The translations under genes and the position numbers were made by a program. Shown here in pieces: positions 26,564 to 36,605 of a DNA stretch of 45,884 nt. The notes under the pieces are model-generated. The model saw nothing but the letters and a program-made list of their open reading frames with translations, searched no databases and had not been told where the DNA came from. The DNA is from Acidobacteriota bacterium (GTDB lineage: Bacteria > Acidobacteriota > Thermoanaerobaculia > Thermoanaerobaculales > Sulfomarinibacteraceae), in assembly GCA_013152895.1 (NCBI GenBank), contig JAADFN010000102.1:19637-65520 (forward strand), written 5' to 3'. Each line of letters opens with the position of its first letter. Position 1 is the first letter of the stretch.

Positions 26564-29500
26564 ATGAGAAAGTTGTTTGGATTTGCAGTGGGGGCCATCG
26601 TTATGGTCCTCGCCGTGTGCGTTGCCTTCCCGGCGAGCGCGGCCAACCAGGGCGCGATGCACCCCTCGGGGGTGCTCAAGCCCGTCAAGTTCGGCATCTC
26701 GCCCGTGCTGCGCAACATGGACCTCAACGCGTTGCGCCGGAAGGCGAGACCGAGCAAGGTCCGCGAGATGAACCCACGCGAGATCAACGGGCGTAACAAC
26801 GAGATCCCGGATCGGATCAAGGATGCCAGGGCTCCGAACCGCCCGGTCGATACCGCGGTCCAGACGAAGGCCGGCCCGTTAGCCATGCCCTCGCCCACCA
26901 TCGATTTCGAGGGCGTCAGCAACATCGACGGCGTGCTGCCACCGGACACCGAGGGCGACGTCGGTGCCAACTATTACGTCCAGTGGGTCAACCTGTCGTT
27001 CGACATCTTCAACAAGTCGGACGGCACAAGCGCCATCGGCGGTCCCGTTCCCGGCAACTCGCTGTGGTCCGGCTTCGGCGGCACGTGCGAGACCGACAAT
27101 TACGGCGACCCCATCGTGCTCTACGATCACATCGCCAATCGCTGGTTGATGGCCCAGTTCACGAGTGACAACCACGAGTGCATCGCCATCTCCCAGACGA
27201 GCGATCCGACCGGCTCGTGGTACCTGTACTCGTACCTCGTGGATGCCGGCCGGGGCGACTTCCCCGACTACCCGAAGTTTGGCGTGTGGCCCGATGGCTA
27301 CTACTTCACCGCAAACATGTTCGGCTCGAGCTTCGACGGCGCCATGGCCGCGGTTTTCGAGCGCGACAAGATGCTCACAGGCGATCCGAACGCCCAGATG
27401 GTGTATTTCTTCACCGCTGACAGCAGCTCGTCACCCTCGTACAGCATGCTCCCGGCAAACCTCGACGGCATGAACCTGCCGCCTGCGGGCGAGCCGAACC
27501 CCATCAGCGAGATCGTCGACGACGCGTGGGGCTACGACGCTCCGTACAACGTCGACTCGATCGTTATCAACCCGCTGCACGTCGACTGGACAACTCCTGC
27601 CAACTCGACGTTCGGCCCCGCGGTTGTCGTCGATATGAGCTCCTACCCGTTCGACACCAACATGTGCAGCTACAACCGAAGCTGCATCCCGCAGCCGAAT
27701 ACCTCGCAGGGTCTGGACGCCCTCTCTGACCGCCTGCTTTACAGGCTGCACTACCGGAACTTCGGTACCTACCAGGATCTCGTCGGCTCCCATACGGTCG
27801 ATGTGGACGGATCCGACCACGCCGGCACCCGGTGGTTCGAGCTGCGTAACACCGGCTCCGGCTGGACCGTGTACCAGGCCGGGACCTACGCACCCGATGC
27901 GAACGACCGCTGGATGGGCGATGCCGCGATGGATACCTCCGGCGATATCGCCGTCGGTTACAGCGTCTCCAGCTCGACGGTCTATCCCAGCATCGCATGG
28001 GCCGGTCGCCTTGTCGGCGATCCTCTCGGCGATCTCAGCCAGGGCGAGGCGACTGTCGTCGCAGGGGGCGGTTCCCAGACCAGCACGGCCGCGCGCTGGG
28101 GCGACTACTCGACCATGAGCGTCGATCCCACCGACGACTGCACATTCTGGTACACACAGGAGTACCTCGCATCGACCGGGAGCGCGCCGTGGAAAACCCA
28201 CATCGCCGCCTTCAAGTTCCCGAGCTGCACCACCGGGCCGACGGGTACGATCCAAGGAACGGTGACCAGCACCGGGACCGGTGATCCGATCGCCGGAGCC
28301 CTAGTCCAGGTCGGCGGCTTCTCCACCACGACGGCGAACGATGGGACCTATTCCATCACCATCCCGGCAGACACCTACGACGTCACCGCCTCGAAGTTCG
28401 GTTTCGTGACCCAGACCGTCAGCGGCATCGTCGTTGGCGATGGCGATGTCATCACGCAGGACTTCGCCCTCGATCCGGCCGGAACCGCCTTCTTCGATGG
28501 CTATGTCACCGACGCAGGGCACGGCTGGCCGCTCTACGCCAAGGTCGAGCTGGCCGCCGGAGGCTCCACGGTTGCAACGGTGTACAGCAACCCGTTCAAC
28601 GGCTACTACGAGGTCGAGCTGCCGCAGGGCTCGAACTATGACTTCACCGTCACGCCCATCGCGACGGGATACACGCCGATGACGCGCACGGTGCTCCTGC
28701 CGCCGGCAGGCACAACGGTCAGCTTCTCGTTCGTCGCCGATCACCCTGCCTGTACTGCGCCCGGGTTCACCGCGCCTAGCCTGGCTCTGAACGAAAACTT
28801 CAACGGCTCGAGCTTCCCGCCGGCCGGCTGGACCGTCACCGACGATAGCGGTGGCAGCGGCGCCGGCGTCTGGGAGAGCACGGCGACCACCGGCCGGACC
28901 AATTCGACCGGTGGTACCGGGTATGCGGCTGACGCCGACTCCGACTGGGCCTACGGCGGAATGAACACGACGCTGTACTCGCCCGTGGTCGACGTATCGA
29001 GTCTTTCGAACGTCACGGTCGAGTTCAAGTACGACTTCAACTATTACACATCCGGCGACGAGGCCAAGGTCGACATCAGTGGAGACGGCGGAGCGACGTG
29101 GACCAACCTCGCCGACTGGACCGCCGATACAAGCGGAACGTTCAGCCAGGATGTCACTTCCATCGTCGGCGGCTCAACGCAGGTTCAGCTCCGATTCATC
29201 TACAATGCCCCCGGGTGGGACTGGTACTTCTTGGTCGATGACGTCAAGCTCTACGATCCAACCGCTCCATGCTCGCCGGTTTCCGGCGCGATGGCCGCGG
29301 GCTTCGTCACGGACGCCAACACCACCAACGCGATCGTTCCTGCAGACGTCACCGACGACATCGGCGACGCGACCCAGACGATGGCCACCCCGGGCGACAC
29401 GGCGATCGGCGATGGCTACTACCAGATGTTCGTCCCGGTGCCAACCGGCAACGGTCCGTCGACGCGTACCTTCACGGCATCAGCGTCCAAGTATGCCGAC

Positions 29501-31285
29501 GTACAGCAAGCGGTCAACCTGACGCCCGAGACGGTCAACCGGCTCGACTTCGCGCTGCCCGCGGGATGGCTCGAAGTCACGCCTGCCAACCTCAAGGCCC
29601 GGCTCTACGCGGGCCAGACCGAGGACCAGGCTCTCAACATCCTCAACCACGGCGGGATCGACGCCAACGTGCGGCTGTTGACGTTGCAGACGGCGAGCTG
29701 GGTCCCCAACATGCCGATGGACAAGCTTCCGCAGCGGAACATCCCGGCAGCCCACCTCAACGACAGGACCGCCCGGAACATCCCGGCACCCGAAGTGCTC
29801 CACAACGTGCCACCGTACGCTGCGGGCGACATCATCAGCTCCTGGGCCAGCGGCCTCACGTATCCGTGGGGAACCGGGGTCAATCAGACGGCTGACACGG
29901 TGTGGCTCGGTAACATCAGCGCAGGCGGCGGCGACGACCTCGACTACGAGTACACGCGTGCCGGCTCGCAGACCGGTACGACCGTCGACACCTCCGGCTG
30001 GATGGGCTCGTTTGCCGGCGACATGGCGTTCGATGCCAACACCGGCATGATGTGGCAGCTGGCCGTCGGTGGCGACAACTGCATCCACGAGTGGGATCCC
30101 TCGACCGGCACGAATACCGGTAACTCGATCTGCTGGGGGGCCACGACGTCGGAGCGCGGCCTGGCGTACGATCCGGATTCCCAGACGTTCTTCGTCGGCG
30201 GATGGAACACCGAAGCCGTGACCCGCTTCGACACCTCGGGGAACGTCCTGCAGGTCGCCAACGTCGGGTTGGCGATCTCGGGTCTCGCGTACAACCCGCT
30301 GACCCATCACCTGTTCGTCATGACGAACGCCTCTCCGACCGCGCTGTACGTGCTCGACGTGGACAACAACTACAACGTCATCGGGACATTCTCGATCCCC
30401 GGCTACCCCGATTACGGCGGCGCCGGGCTGGCGTTCACCTGCGACGGCCACCTGTGGGCGCCCGATCAAAGCACGGGAACCGTGTACGAGGTCGATTCCG
30501 GTGAGAACGGGGCATGCCTGAGCTCCAGCCTCCCGTGGCTGACGCTGACGCCTGGTGACGGCACCGTGCCCGCTGCCGGGACGGATCCTGGTCAGCTTCC
30601 CATCGACGCCCAGTTCATCGCCGACGGCGCCCCGCGCTACGGCCTCGTCCAGGCTCAGATCCTCGTCGCTCAGGACACGCCGTACCAGGTCAACCCGGTG
30701 CAGGTCTGCTTCACGAAGGCGTTCAATGACATGACGCCCGGCGCGTTCGCCGACGCGTACGTGCACGCGGCCGCCGGCGCAGGCATCACGACCGGATGTG
30801 GCGATGGCAACTTCTGCCCGTCCGATCCGATGACCCGCGGCGTTATGGCCCTGTGGCTCGAAAAGGCCATGCATGGTGCGGACTACGAAGTGCCTCCATG
30901 CCAGGGCATCTTCGCCGACGTCCCGTGCGAGTCGACCCCGAACGCACCGTATATCGAGGCGCTGTACAACGACGGCGTTACGGCGGGGTGCGCGACGAAT
31001 CCGTTGAGGTACTGCCCCGATCGTTCAATCACCCGGGCTGAAATGGCCGTCTTCCTGTTGAAGGCAAGCCAGGGCAGCAGCTACACGCCTCCGGCGTGCA
31101 CGGGGGTGTTCGACGACGTGGCATGCCCGGGCGCTTTCGCTGTCGACTGGATCGAGGACCTGTACAGCCGCGGCATCACGGCCGGGTGCAGCGCAACGAG
31201 CTTCTGCCCCAGCGCTGCCGCCAACCGGGACCAGATGGCGGTGTTCGTCACGAAGGCGTTCAACCTGCCCATGTGCCCGTTCTGA
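26564..31285 (+). CDS. Large secreted multidomain surface protein with three C-terminal SLH-type repeats
   Basis: AGGAGG SD at 26552-26557; signal peptide MRKLFGFAVGAIVMVLAVCVAFPASAA; carboxypeptidase-regulatory-like repeats (GTIQGTVTSTGTGDPIAGALVQVGG); choice-of-anchor-J/MAM-like region (NENFNGSSFPPAGWTV); C-terminal repeats of the GITTGCGDGNFCPSDPMTRGVMALWLEKA type. Confidence 0.9.
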   Translation: MRKLFGFAVGAIVMVLAVCVAFPASAANQGAMHPSGVLKPVKFGISPVLRNMDLNALRRKARPSKVREMNPREINGRNNEIPDRIKDARAPNRPVDTAVQTKAGPLAMPSPTIDFEGVSNIDGVLPPDTEGDVGANYYVQWVNLSFDIFNKSDGTSAIGGPVPGNSLWSGFGGTCETDNYGDPIVLYDHIANRWLMAQFTSDNHECIAISQTSDPTGSWYLYSYLVDAGRGDFPDYPKFGVWPDGYYFTANMFGSSFDGAMAAVFERDKMLTGDPNAQMVYFFTADSSSSPSYSMLPANLDGMNLPPAGEPNPISEIVDDAWGYDAPYNVDSIVINPLHVDWTTPANSTFGPAVVVDMSSYPFDTNMCSYNRSCIPQPNTSQGLDALSDRLLYRLHYRNFGTYQDLVGSHTVDVDGSDHAGTRWFELRNTGSGWTVYQAGTYAPDANDRWMGDAAMDTSGDIAVGYSVSSSTVYPSIAWAGRLVGDPLGDLSQGEATVVAGGGSQTSTAARWGDYSTMSVDPTDDCTFWYTQEYLASTGSAPWKTHIAAFKFPSCTTGPTGTIQGTVTSTGTGDPIAGALVQVGGFSTTTANDGTYSITIPADTYDVTASKFGFVTQTVSGIVVGDGDVITQDFALDPAGTAFFDGYVTDAGHGWPLYAKVELAAGGSTVATVYSNPFNGYYEVELPQGSNYDFTVTPIATGYTPMTRTVLLPPAGTTVSFSFVADHPACTAPGFTAPSLALNENFNGSSFPPAGWTVTDDSGGSGAGVWESTATTGRTNSTGGTGYAADADSDWAYGGMNTTLYSPVVDVSSLSNVTVEFKYDFNYYTSGDEAKVDISGDGGATWTNLADWTADTSGTFSQDVTSIVGGSTQVQLRFIYNAPGWDWYFLVDDVKLYDPTAPCSPVSGAMAAGFVTDANTTNAIVPADVTDDIGDATQTMATPGDTAIGDGYYQMFVPVPTGNGPSTRTFTASASKYADVQQAVNLTPETVNRLDFALPAGWLEVTPANLKARLYAGQTEDQALNILNHGGIDANVRLLTLQTASWVPNMPMDKLPQRNIPAAHLNDRTARNIPAPEVLHNVPPYAAGDIISSWASGLTYPWGTGVNQTADTVWLGNISAGGGDDLDYEYTRAGSQTGTTVDTSGWMGSFAGDMAFDANTGMMWQLAVGGDNCIHEWDPSTGTNTGNSICWGATTSERGLAYDPDSQTFFVGGWNTEAVTRFDTSGNVLQVANVGLAISGLAYNPLTHHLFVMTNASPTALYVLDVDNNYNVIGTFSIPGYPDYGGAGLAFTCDGHLWAPDQSTGTVYEVDSGENGACLSSSLPWLTLTPGDGTVPAAGTDPGQLPIDAQFIADGAPRYGLVQAQILVAQDTPYQVNPVQVCFTKAFNDMTPGAFADAYVHAAAGAGITTGCGDGNFCPSDPMTRGVMALWLEKAMHGADYEVPPCQGIFADVPCESTPNAPYIEALYNDGVTAGCATNPLRYCPDRSITRAEMAVFLLKASQGSSYTPPACTGVFDDVACPGAFAVDWIEDLYSRGITAGCSATSFCPSAAANRDQMAVFVTKAFNLPMCPF

Positions 31286-31322
31286 TCTCTTCATAGGCCG
31301 CCACTACGCGGCAGAACACGCA

Positions 31323-31351
31323 GCCGGGCCCCTCGGGGCCCGGCTTTTTTT
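31323..31351 (+). terminator. Intrinsic terminator of SLH gene
   Basis: GCCGGGCCCC-TC-GGGGCCCGGC followed by TTTTTTT; perfect 10-bp stem. Confidence 0.93.
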
Positions 31352-31434
31352 GTGACGTGTCACCCCGCTTGTAAAACGCAGTCGACTGATCTGTACGGTT
31401 TTCCAACGAACTTTCGTTACGTATACTCACTCGC

Positions 31435-32421
31435 ATGAGTATCGCCATGCCTTCGCGCATCCTGGTTTTCGCCAACGTTTCTCAGCCCCCGTTCAACAAC
31501 AACCTGCTTCCCCCGGTGGAGGCGTTCAGGCGCATCGCCACGGTCGAGCTGATCGAACCGTTCTTGCTCCCCGACTTTGTGCCGACTGGAGCGGCAGCGC
31601 CCGCCATGGTCCCGGACATGGCCGTCCGACGAGCCGCCCTCCAATTCCGTCCTCATGTAGTAGTGTGTCTCGGCGGAGGTCTTTTCCTCTCCGCCAAGGC
31701 CATGAGGTTCTTTCCGAAGGAAACGGTCTTCGTGGGAATCGCCTTTTCTGATCCCCTAGGCATTGCCACGTCTGTCGAGATCGCGCCAACGTTTGATCTT
31801 TTCTACACGCTCGACGCCCAGACGATTCCGTTCTACCACGCCCACGGCGTCCCGGCCCGCCGTCTCGATCACGCGGTCGATCCGGAGATGTTTGCGCCAA
31901 CGGGGGAAGCGCCTCGCTGCGATGTCGTTTTCATCGGAAAGTGGACCCCGTACCGCGAGGCGATATTGGGGGAGCTTGTGCGCCAATACAACGTCCGAAT
32001 CCATGCCCATCGGGGCGAACGCCAATGGCGTCTCCCGACCCTCGGTGAGCTCGACACTCCCCACGCACTGTCACAGGCCTTCAGCACGGCACGCCTATCA
32101 GTCGATTTTTCCCGGGTGGAGCAGCCCGGAAACCCGTTCGACGCTACGTACCGGATGACTCCGCGAACCGTGCTGGCGGCAGCCTGTGGAACGCCGACTC
32201 TGATCGAGGAGCAGGCCAACCTCTTCGGCATGTTTCAGCCAGGCGTGGACATCGTAACCTTCGCCAACACACAACAGCTCATTGCCACGGTGCACGAGCT
32301 TCTCAACGATGACGACCGGCGAACGGCGATTGGCCAGGCCGCCCGAGGACGCATCCGACGGGACCACACGTGGGACCGGCGGATCGACGTCATCCTCCAC
32401 GACGTTCATGCTCTCACATGA
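31435..32421 (+). CDS. CgeB-like glycosyltransferase
   Basis: DVVFIGKWTPYREAILGELVRQYNVRIH; MTPRTVLAAACGTPTLIEEQANLFGMFQPGVDIVTFANTQQLIATVHELLNDDDRRTAIGQAARGRI. Confidence 0.75.
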   Translation: MSIAMPSRILVFANVSQPPFNNNLLPPVEAFRRIATVELIEPFLLPDFVPTGAAAPAMVPDMAVRRAALQFRPHVVVCLGGGLFLSAKAMRFFPKETVFVGIAFSDPLGIATSVEIAPTFDLFYTLDAQTIPFYHAHGVPARRLDHAVDPEMFAPTGEAPRCDVVFIGKWTPYREAILGELVRQYNVRIHAHRGERQWRLPTLGELDTPHALSQAFSTARLSVDFSRVEQPGNPFDATYRMTPRTVLAAACGTPTLIEEQANLFGMFQPGVDIVTFANTQQLIATVHELLNDDDRRTAIGQAARGRIRRDHTWDRRIDVILHDVHALT

Positions 32422-32436
32422 GAAGCGTATTCCGCG

Positions 32437-33984
32437 TCAGGTGTTGATCCTGGTGCGGATAACACGGGCCTTGAAGACCAGAATAGCCATCAGAAGCACT
32501 CCAACCGTGAGAAACAAGGGAAATACAAACCACCACGCTCCAAATGGTTGCGAGCTTCGACCCCAATACCGGACAAGTGCCGGCTGCGGCCTCGCCAAAG
32601 GGGCAAGGTTAACAGGCTTCCACGGTGACACCCCCGAAGGAGCTCGCCTGAAAAGCCAAATGTGTTGGGGGGTCCACATTGGATCTGCAGGGAAGCCAAG
32701 AATAGGACGCTTCAACCAAACATCTACCAGCCTTGCATTAAACCGAATGTGATTCCAGACCGGATCGTATTGGAGATTCTCCACGGTGGATTGATTGGCC
32801 AACCACGCGGCATGAGGAAGCGCGCCATAATAGAAGAAGCTTCCAAGCCCAGAAACGAGCGCACCAATCACGAGCGCCGCGATCAACGGGGCGTCGCGCC
32901 GAATCCGGATACGCCTTTCGCCAACTGCCGCAGCGACCACGAGAATCAACGGAGCGACCGCCACGTGAAGATACCGCGGGCCCCACGTATCGTCGGCCCA
33001 GAAGTAGGTCAACGACATCCCGCCAGCCATTCCGAACAGGGTCAGCAGTGCAAAAGCCGTCACTGCCCTGTTCGTGCGCCACGCTCGTGGAACCAGCCAG
33101 AGCGCCACCGCCGTGACAGGAGCAAAGATAAGCAAAGACTTATTGATCGATCCGAAGAACGAGAAGAAATTCAACGGTACGGCCATCCAGTCACGAACCA
33201 CAACGTGCAGATACCCCAATCCCCTTCCGGAAAACCGGACCCAGAAAGCCGTGATCGCGAGACGATTCGCCATAAACAACCCGAGGATGGCGACAGCCGC
33301 CGGGATACCGTGAAACCGTACGAGGCGCCGCCTGTGATTGATATCACCCGCCGCGGCCCTCTGGAGATACACGATGAGCAGGTATCCGGCCACCGGAATC
33401 AGGAAGATACCGTTGGACTTTACCGACACGGCAACGGCCAGGGCGAGCGCGAGCGCCGCCGTCCGCCGGTACGAGATGCTCCCTTCCGGCGTGGCTAGCG
33501 CCACGTATCCCGCAAGGAGAAGAAAAAAGGACTGCGCCGGTTCGAGCCCGATGTACGCGTAGGGCCAGATCAGAGTTCCAAAAGCAGCGCCAAGACTTAG
33601 AACAAGCCCCCAGGGCATACTCCCCGTCAAACGAACGATCCAGAGATACAGAAGCGCACAGATCGCCGCGCTCATCGCGGCGATCTCGAAAGAAAGCAGC
33701 ATGCTCTCCGGCGCCGGCGATCCCGCGCCAACCCAATGCCCAACGAGAAAGAAAGGCATCTCAAAGACGAGTCCGACGAATCCGTGCCGGGGCCAGGCGA
33801 CCTTCCACAGGCTTGGCGGAGCGCCTGGACCACCGCTCACAACCTTCACGATCTGTTCACAGGCCTTCATGTTCTCTGAAAGGTATCCCATACCCCTGAT
33901 CGATCCCGGCGAGAATCCGAAATACAGCAGGGTCAACGACACGTACAAGAGAATTGCCTGCTTGGAAGTACTTGAAAGTCGCAT
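32437..33984 (-). CDS. GT39-like polytopic membrane protein
   Basis: 515 aa; multi-TM; end of the minus-strand polysaccharide cluster. Confidence 0.6.
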   Translation of the reverse strand: MRLSSTSKQAILLYVSLTLLYFGFSPGSIRGMGYLSENMKACEQIVKVVSGGPGAPPSLWKVAWPRHGFVGLVFEMPFFLVGHWVGAGSPAPESMLLSFEIAAMSAAICALLYLWIVRLTGSMPWGLVLSLGAAFGTLIWPYAYIGLEPAQSFFLLLAGYVALATPEGSISYRRTAALALALAVAVSVKSNGIFLIPVAGYLLIVYLQRAAAGDINHRRRLVRFHGIPAAVAILGLFMANRLAITAFWVRFSGRGLGYLHVVVRDWMAVPLNFFSFFGSINKSLLIFAPVTAVALWLVPRAWRTNRAVTAFALLTLFGMAGGMSLTYFWADDTWGPRYLHVAVAPLILVVAAAVGERRIRIRRDAPLIAALVIGALVSGLGSFFYYGALPHAAWLANQSTVENLQYDPVWNHIRFNARLVDVWLKRPILGFPADPMWTPQHIWLFRRAPSGVSPWKPVNLAPLARPQPALVRYWGRSSQPFGAWWFVFPLFLTVGVLLMAILVFKARVIRTRINT

Positions 33985-34088
33985 CTATCCACTCACCCCC
34001 GATGTTTGTTCCTGCGATCCTGTTCAACCCGACGGATACGCAACGAACGCCTTTCGCGTACGCCCAACGGCACCAACGAAACCACCTT

Positions 34089-36605
34089 CTACGTCAGACC
34101 CGGCCGTGGCTTGTGCGGCTGCCACGGCCGTCCCCACTTCTCTTCGAAGTAGGCCTGGTTGCGGTCCCAAAGCTGCTGGTACTCCTCGGGAGCGAGCTTG
34201 GCAAACGTCGCCTGGCCCACGTGATGCACGTAGGCGTCATCGGCGCAGGCGACGCGATATCCGGCCTTGCGAACACGCAGGGAGTAATCATCGTCCTCGA
34301 ACATGCCAATACCGAAGTGGTCATCGAGCGGTCCGACCTCTTCGTACACATCACGCCGGATTGCGACGCAGTACATGGCAGCGACCGAAAGGTCGAAGAT
34401 CTTGCCGGCGAATGTCACGCCGCGCCACGAGGCATAGGCCGGCACATCAGTCAGGTGTTTGTACCCAGCCTCGACGCGGGCTTCGTTGCCGCAGAAGTTT
34501 GTCGCCGGGCACAGGAGGCCCAGGGAAGGCTCTTGGAGAAGGTGCCGTACCAGCCGGCCCATCAGGCCCGGCGGTGTCACGGTGTCGTTGTTGAGCAACA
34601 CCAGGACCTCGCCCGAGGCCTGTTCGAGCCCCTGGTTGTTCGCGGCGGCGAACCCACGATTCTCCCGGTTCAGGATGATCCGGACGTTTTCATGAGTCTC
34701 CGCATACGTTTCGAGAAATGCCTGGGTCTCATCCGGCGAGTTATTATCGACCACGATGATCTCGAGACACGGCCAGGTCTCCATCTCGAGTGACTCGAGA
34801 CAACGGCGCGTGTGCTCAAGCCCACCGTATGTCACAACGATCACACTGACCAATGGAAACCCGTCTACCAACGTTTCATGGATAGCCTGATACCGCACGC
34901 TCCAGTCGTTCGCAGCAGCCACATCCCGCCTCTTGGCTCGCCTCGGATCGTCTTCGGGCTCGTTCAGTGCGAGTCGAAGGCCATCGATGAACTCTTCATG
35001 ATTGGACGCCAGGTAACACTCCTCTTGAAACGGCTCGAGCTCGTGCAAGGCCGGCGCCACAACCGGTTTCCCGGAGAAGAAATACTCGTAGAGCTTGACA
35101 GGATTCGTCGCATGCGTGATGTCATTGATCTGAAACGGGATCATGCAGACATCGTAATTCCAGAGGAGTTGCGGCATTTCCTCGTATGGCCTTTGACCGA
35201 GGAGGTGGACGTTGGGCCTCTTTTCGAGATCTCCGAGGTCAACATCAAAGATCCCGCCAGCCAGGACGATCTGAGCCTGTGGAAATGTGTCGGCGATCCT
35301 CTCGAGGAGGGGAACATCGGCCCACGACGCCAGCGCGCCGAAGTACCCGATAATCGGATGCTCCAGATCAGAAAGAAGCCGGTTTTCCGCGTAGTAATGC
35401 TTGTAGTGGCTCATATCAACCGCGTTCTTCGCGAGGAGGACGCGATTCGCCTTGCCGTCAAACTTGCCGACAAGCGTCTCACCGGAGACGACCGTCAGGT
35501 CGGCTTCCCTGGCGAGCTTTTCTTCCAGTTTGAGCACGTCTTCCCCAAAACCTGGGAAATTCGTCCACTCGTCCATACAGTCGTAGACGATCTTCCATCC
35601 GAGCTTTTCACCAAGACGCATCGCCAGGGGCTCCCAGAATGGAATCTGGGCCATGACCACGGCGTCACCCATGCTCATCTCGACGGCCAAGCGCTCAAAA
35701 CTCGTTTCCAGCGTTTCCAGGTCTTCCTCGTCCAACCTGCCACCGTAGATATTCAGAGAGCGCCTGCTCCGAACTTTGAGCTCCACGACATTCTCCGCCT
35801 TGAGATCCAAGCGGGCTGGGACATCATTGTGCTTGAGGAACTTTGACGTCGAGAGGTAAAAAACCCGGTGGCCGTGGCGGCCGAACTGAACCGCCAGCTG
35901 CTGCGGGCGCTGAAAGCGAAAATCCCAATCGATAATTGACAGAACAACGACATCGTAGCGTCCCCGTGGCTCGTGGGGGAACCCAGTTGGGATCTTGACC
36001 TCGCGCCGCCTCCTCAAGGTTCCTTGCCCTGGCACGACGGTGGGAGCCTCACGCGGCACATCCCGCCCCTGATGGTGATCGGCCTCATCCTGACCACTTT
36101 TTCTTAAGGCCGGCTCTCTCGAGGACCGGACCGTCCGTTTCAGTCGGCCTCTCGCTCTCCAGTACAATGACGCAATCCGGCCAAACTTTGAGCCCGACCA
36201 TTTCGTCAACTCGCGTCGGAGGTGCTCGATCCCCTCTTGAGCCGCGTCGTACGCCCGTTTCCAGGCCTCCACTTCCCGGCGGGTCGCCTGGACCGCAACA
36301 TGTGCTGCACTCAACTGGTTCCGCAGCTCGGCGATCGTCTGCTCCATCTTCAGCCTCGATCCCCCGTTCTGCTGAGTGGAGACAACCGTCTCGTCCAGCT
36401 GAGACTTCAGTCTTTCCATCTCAGACCTCAGCGCCTGTTCCCGCTGGAACGCCTCTGCGAGCATCCTCCGGGTTCTGGCCCTCTCCGTTGCAAGATCAAG
36501 CCTGTACCTCGCCAGCGTTTCTTCAAGCTCCCGCGCGTACGCTGAATCTGCCACGGACCCGCTCTCAACGTCCCTGACGGGTCTCGATTCGCCGTCGTTA
36601 TTCAT
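34089..36605 (-). CDS. Coiled-coil + GT4-type + GT2-type glycosyltransferase fusion
   Basis: 838 aa; N-terminal heptad-rich region; GT4-like PIIGYFGALASWADVPLLERIADTFPQAQIVLAG...NPVKLYEYFFSGKPVVA; GT2 PLVSVIVVTYGGLEHTRRCLESL...VLLNNDTVTPPGLM...MFEDDDYSLRVRKAGY. Confidence 0.88.
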   Translation of the reverse strand: MNNDGESRPVRDVESGSVADSAYARELEETLARYRLDLATERARTRRMLAEAFQREQALRSEMERLKSQLDETVVSTQQNGGSRLKMEQTIAELRNQLSAAHVAVQATRREVEAWKRAYDAAQEGIEHLRRELTKWSGSKFGRIASLYWRARGRLKRTVRSSREPALRKSGQDEADHHQGRDVPREAPTVVPGQGTLRRRREVKIPTGFPHEPRGRYDVVVLSIIDWDFRFQRPQQLAVQFGRHGHRVFYLSTSKFLKHNDVPARLDLKAENVVELKVRSRRSLNIYGGRLDEEDLETLETSFERLAVEMSMGDAVVMAQIPFWEPLAMRLGEKLGWKIVYDCMDEWTNFPGFGEDVLKLEEKLAREADLTVVSGETLVGKFDGKANRVLLAKNAVDMSHYKHYYAENRLLSDLEHPIIGYFGALASWADVPLLERIADTFPQAQIVLAGGIFDVDLGDLEKRPNVHLLGQRPYEEMPQLLWNYDVCMIPFQINDITHATNPVKLYEYFFSGKPVVAPALHELEPFQEECYLASNHEEFIDGLRLALNEPEDDPRRAKRRDVAAANDWSVRYQAIHETLVDGFPLVSVIVVTYGGLEHTRRCLESLEMETWPCLEIIVVDNNSPDETQAFLETYAETHENVRIILNRENRGFAAANNQGLEQASGEVLVLLNNDTVTPPGLMGRLVRHLLQEPSLGLLCPATNFCGNEARVEAGYKHLTDVPAYASWRGVTFAGKIFDLSVAAMYCVAIRRDVYEEVGPLDDHFGIGMFEDDDYSLRVRKAGYRVACADDAYVHHVGQATFAKLAPEEYQQLWDRNQAYFEEKWGRPWQPHKPRPGLT

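Noticed and set aside
34812-35846. 344-aa plus-strand ORF resembling a plausible protein
   Set aside because: Lies antisense to the GT4-GT2 fusion, whose motifs are unmistakable; no independent family signature.
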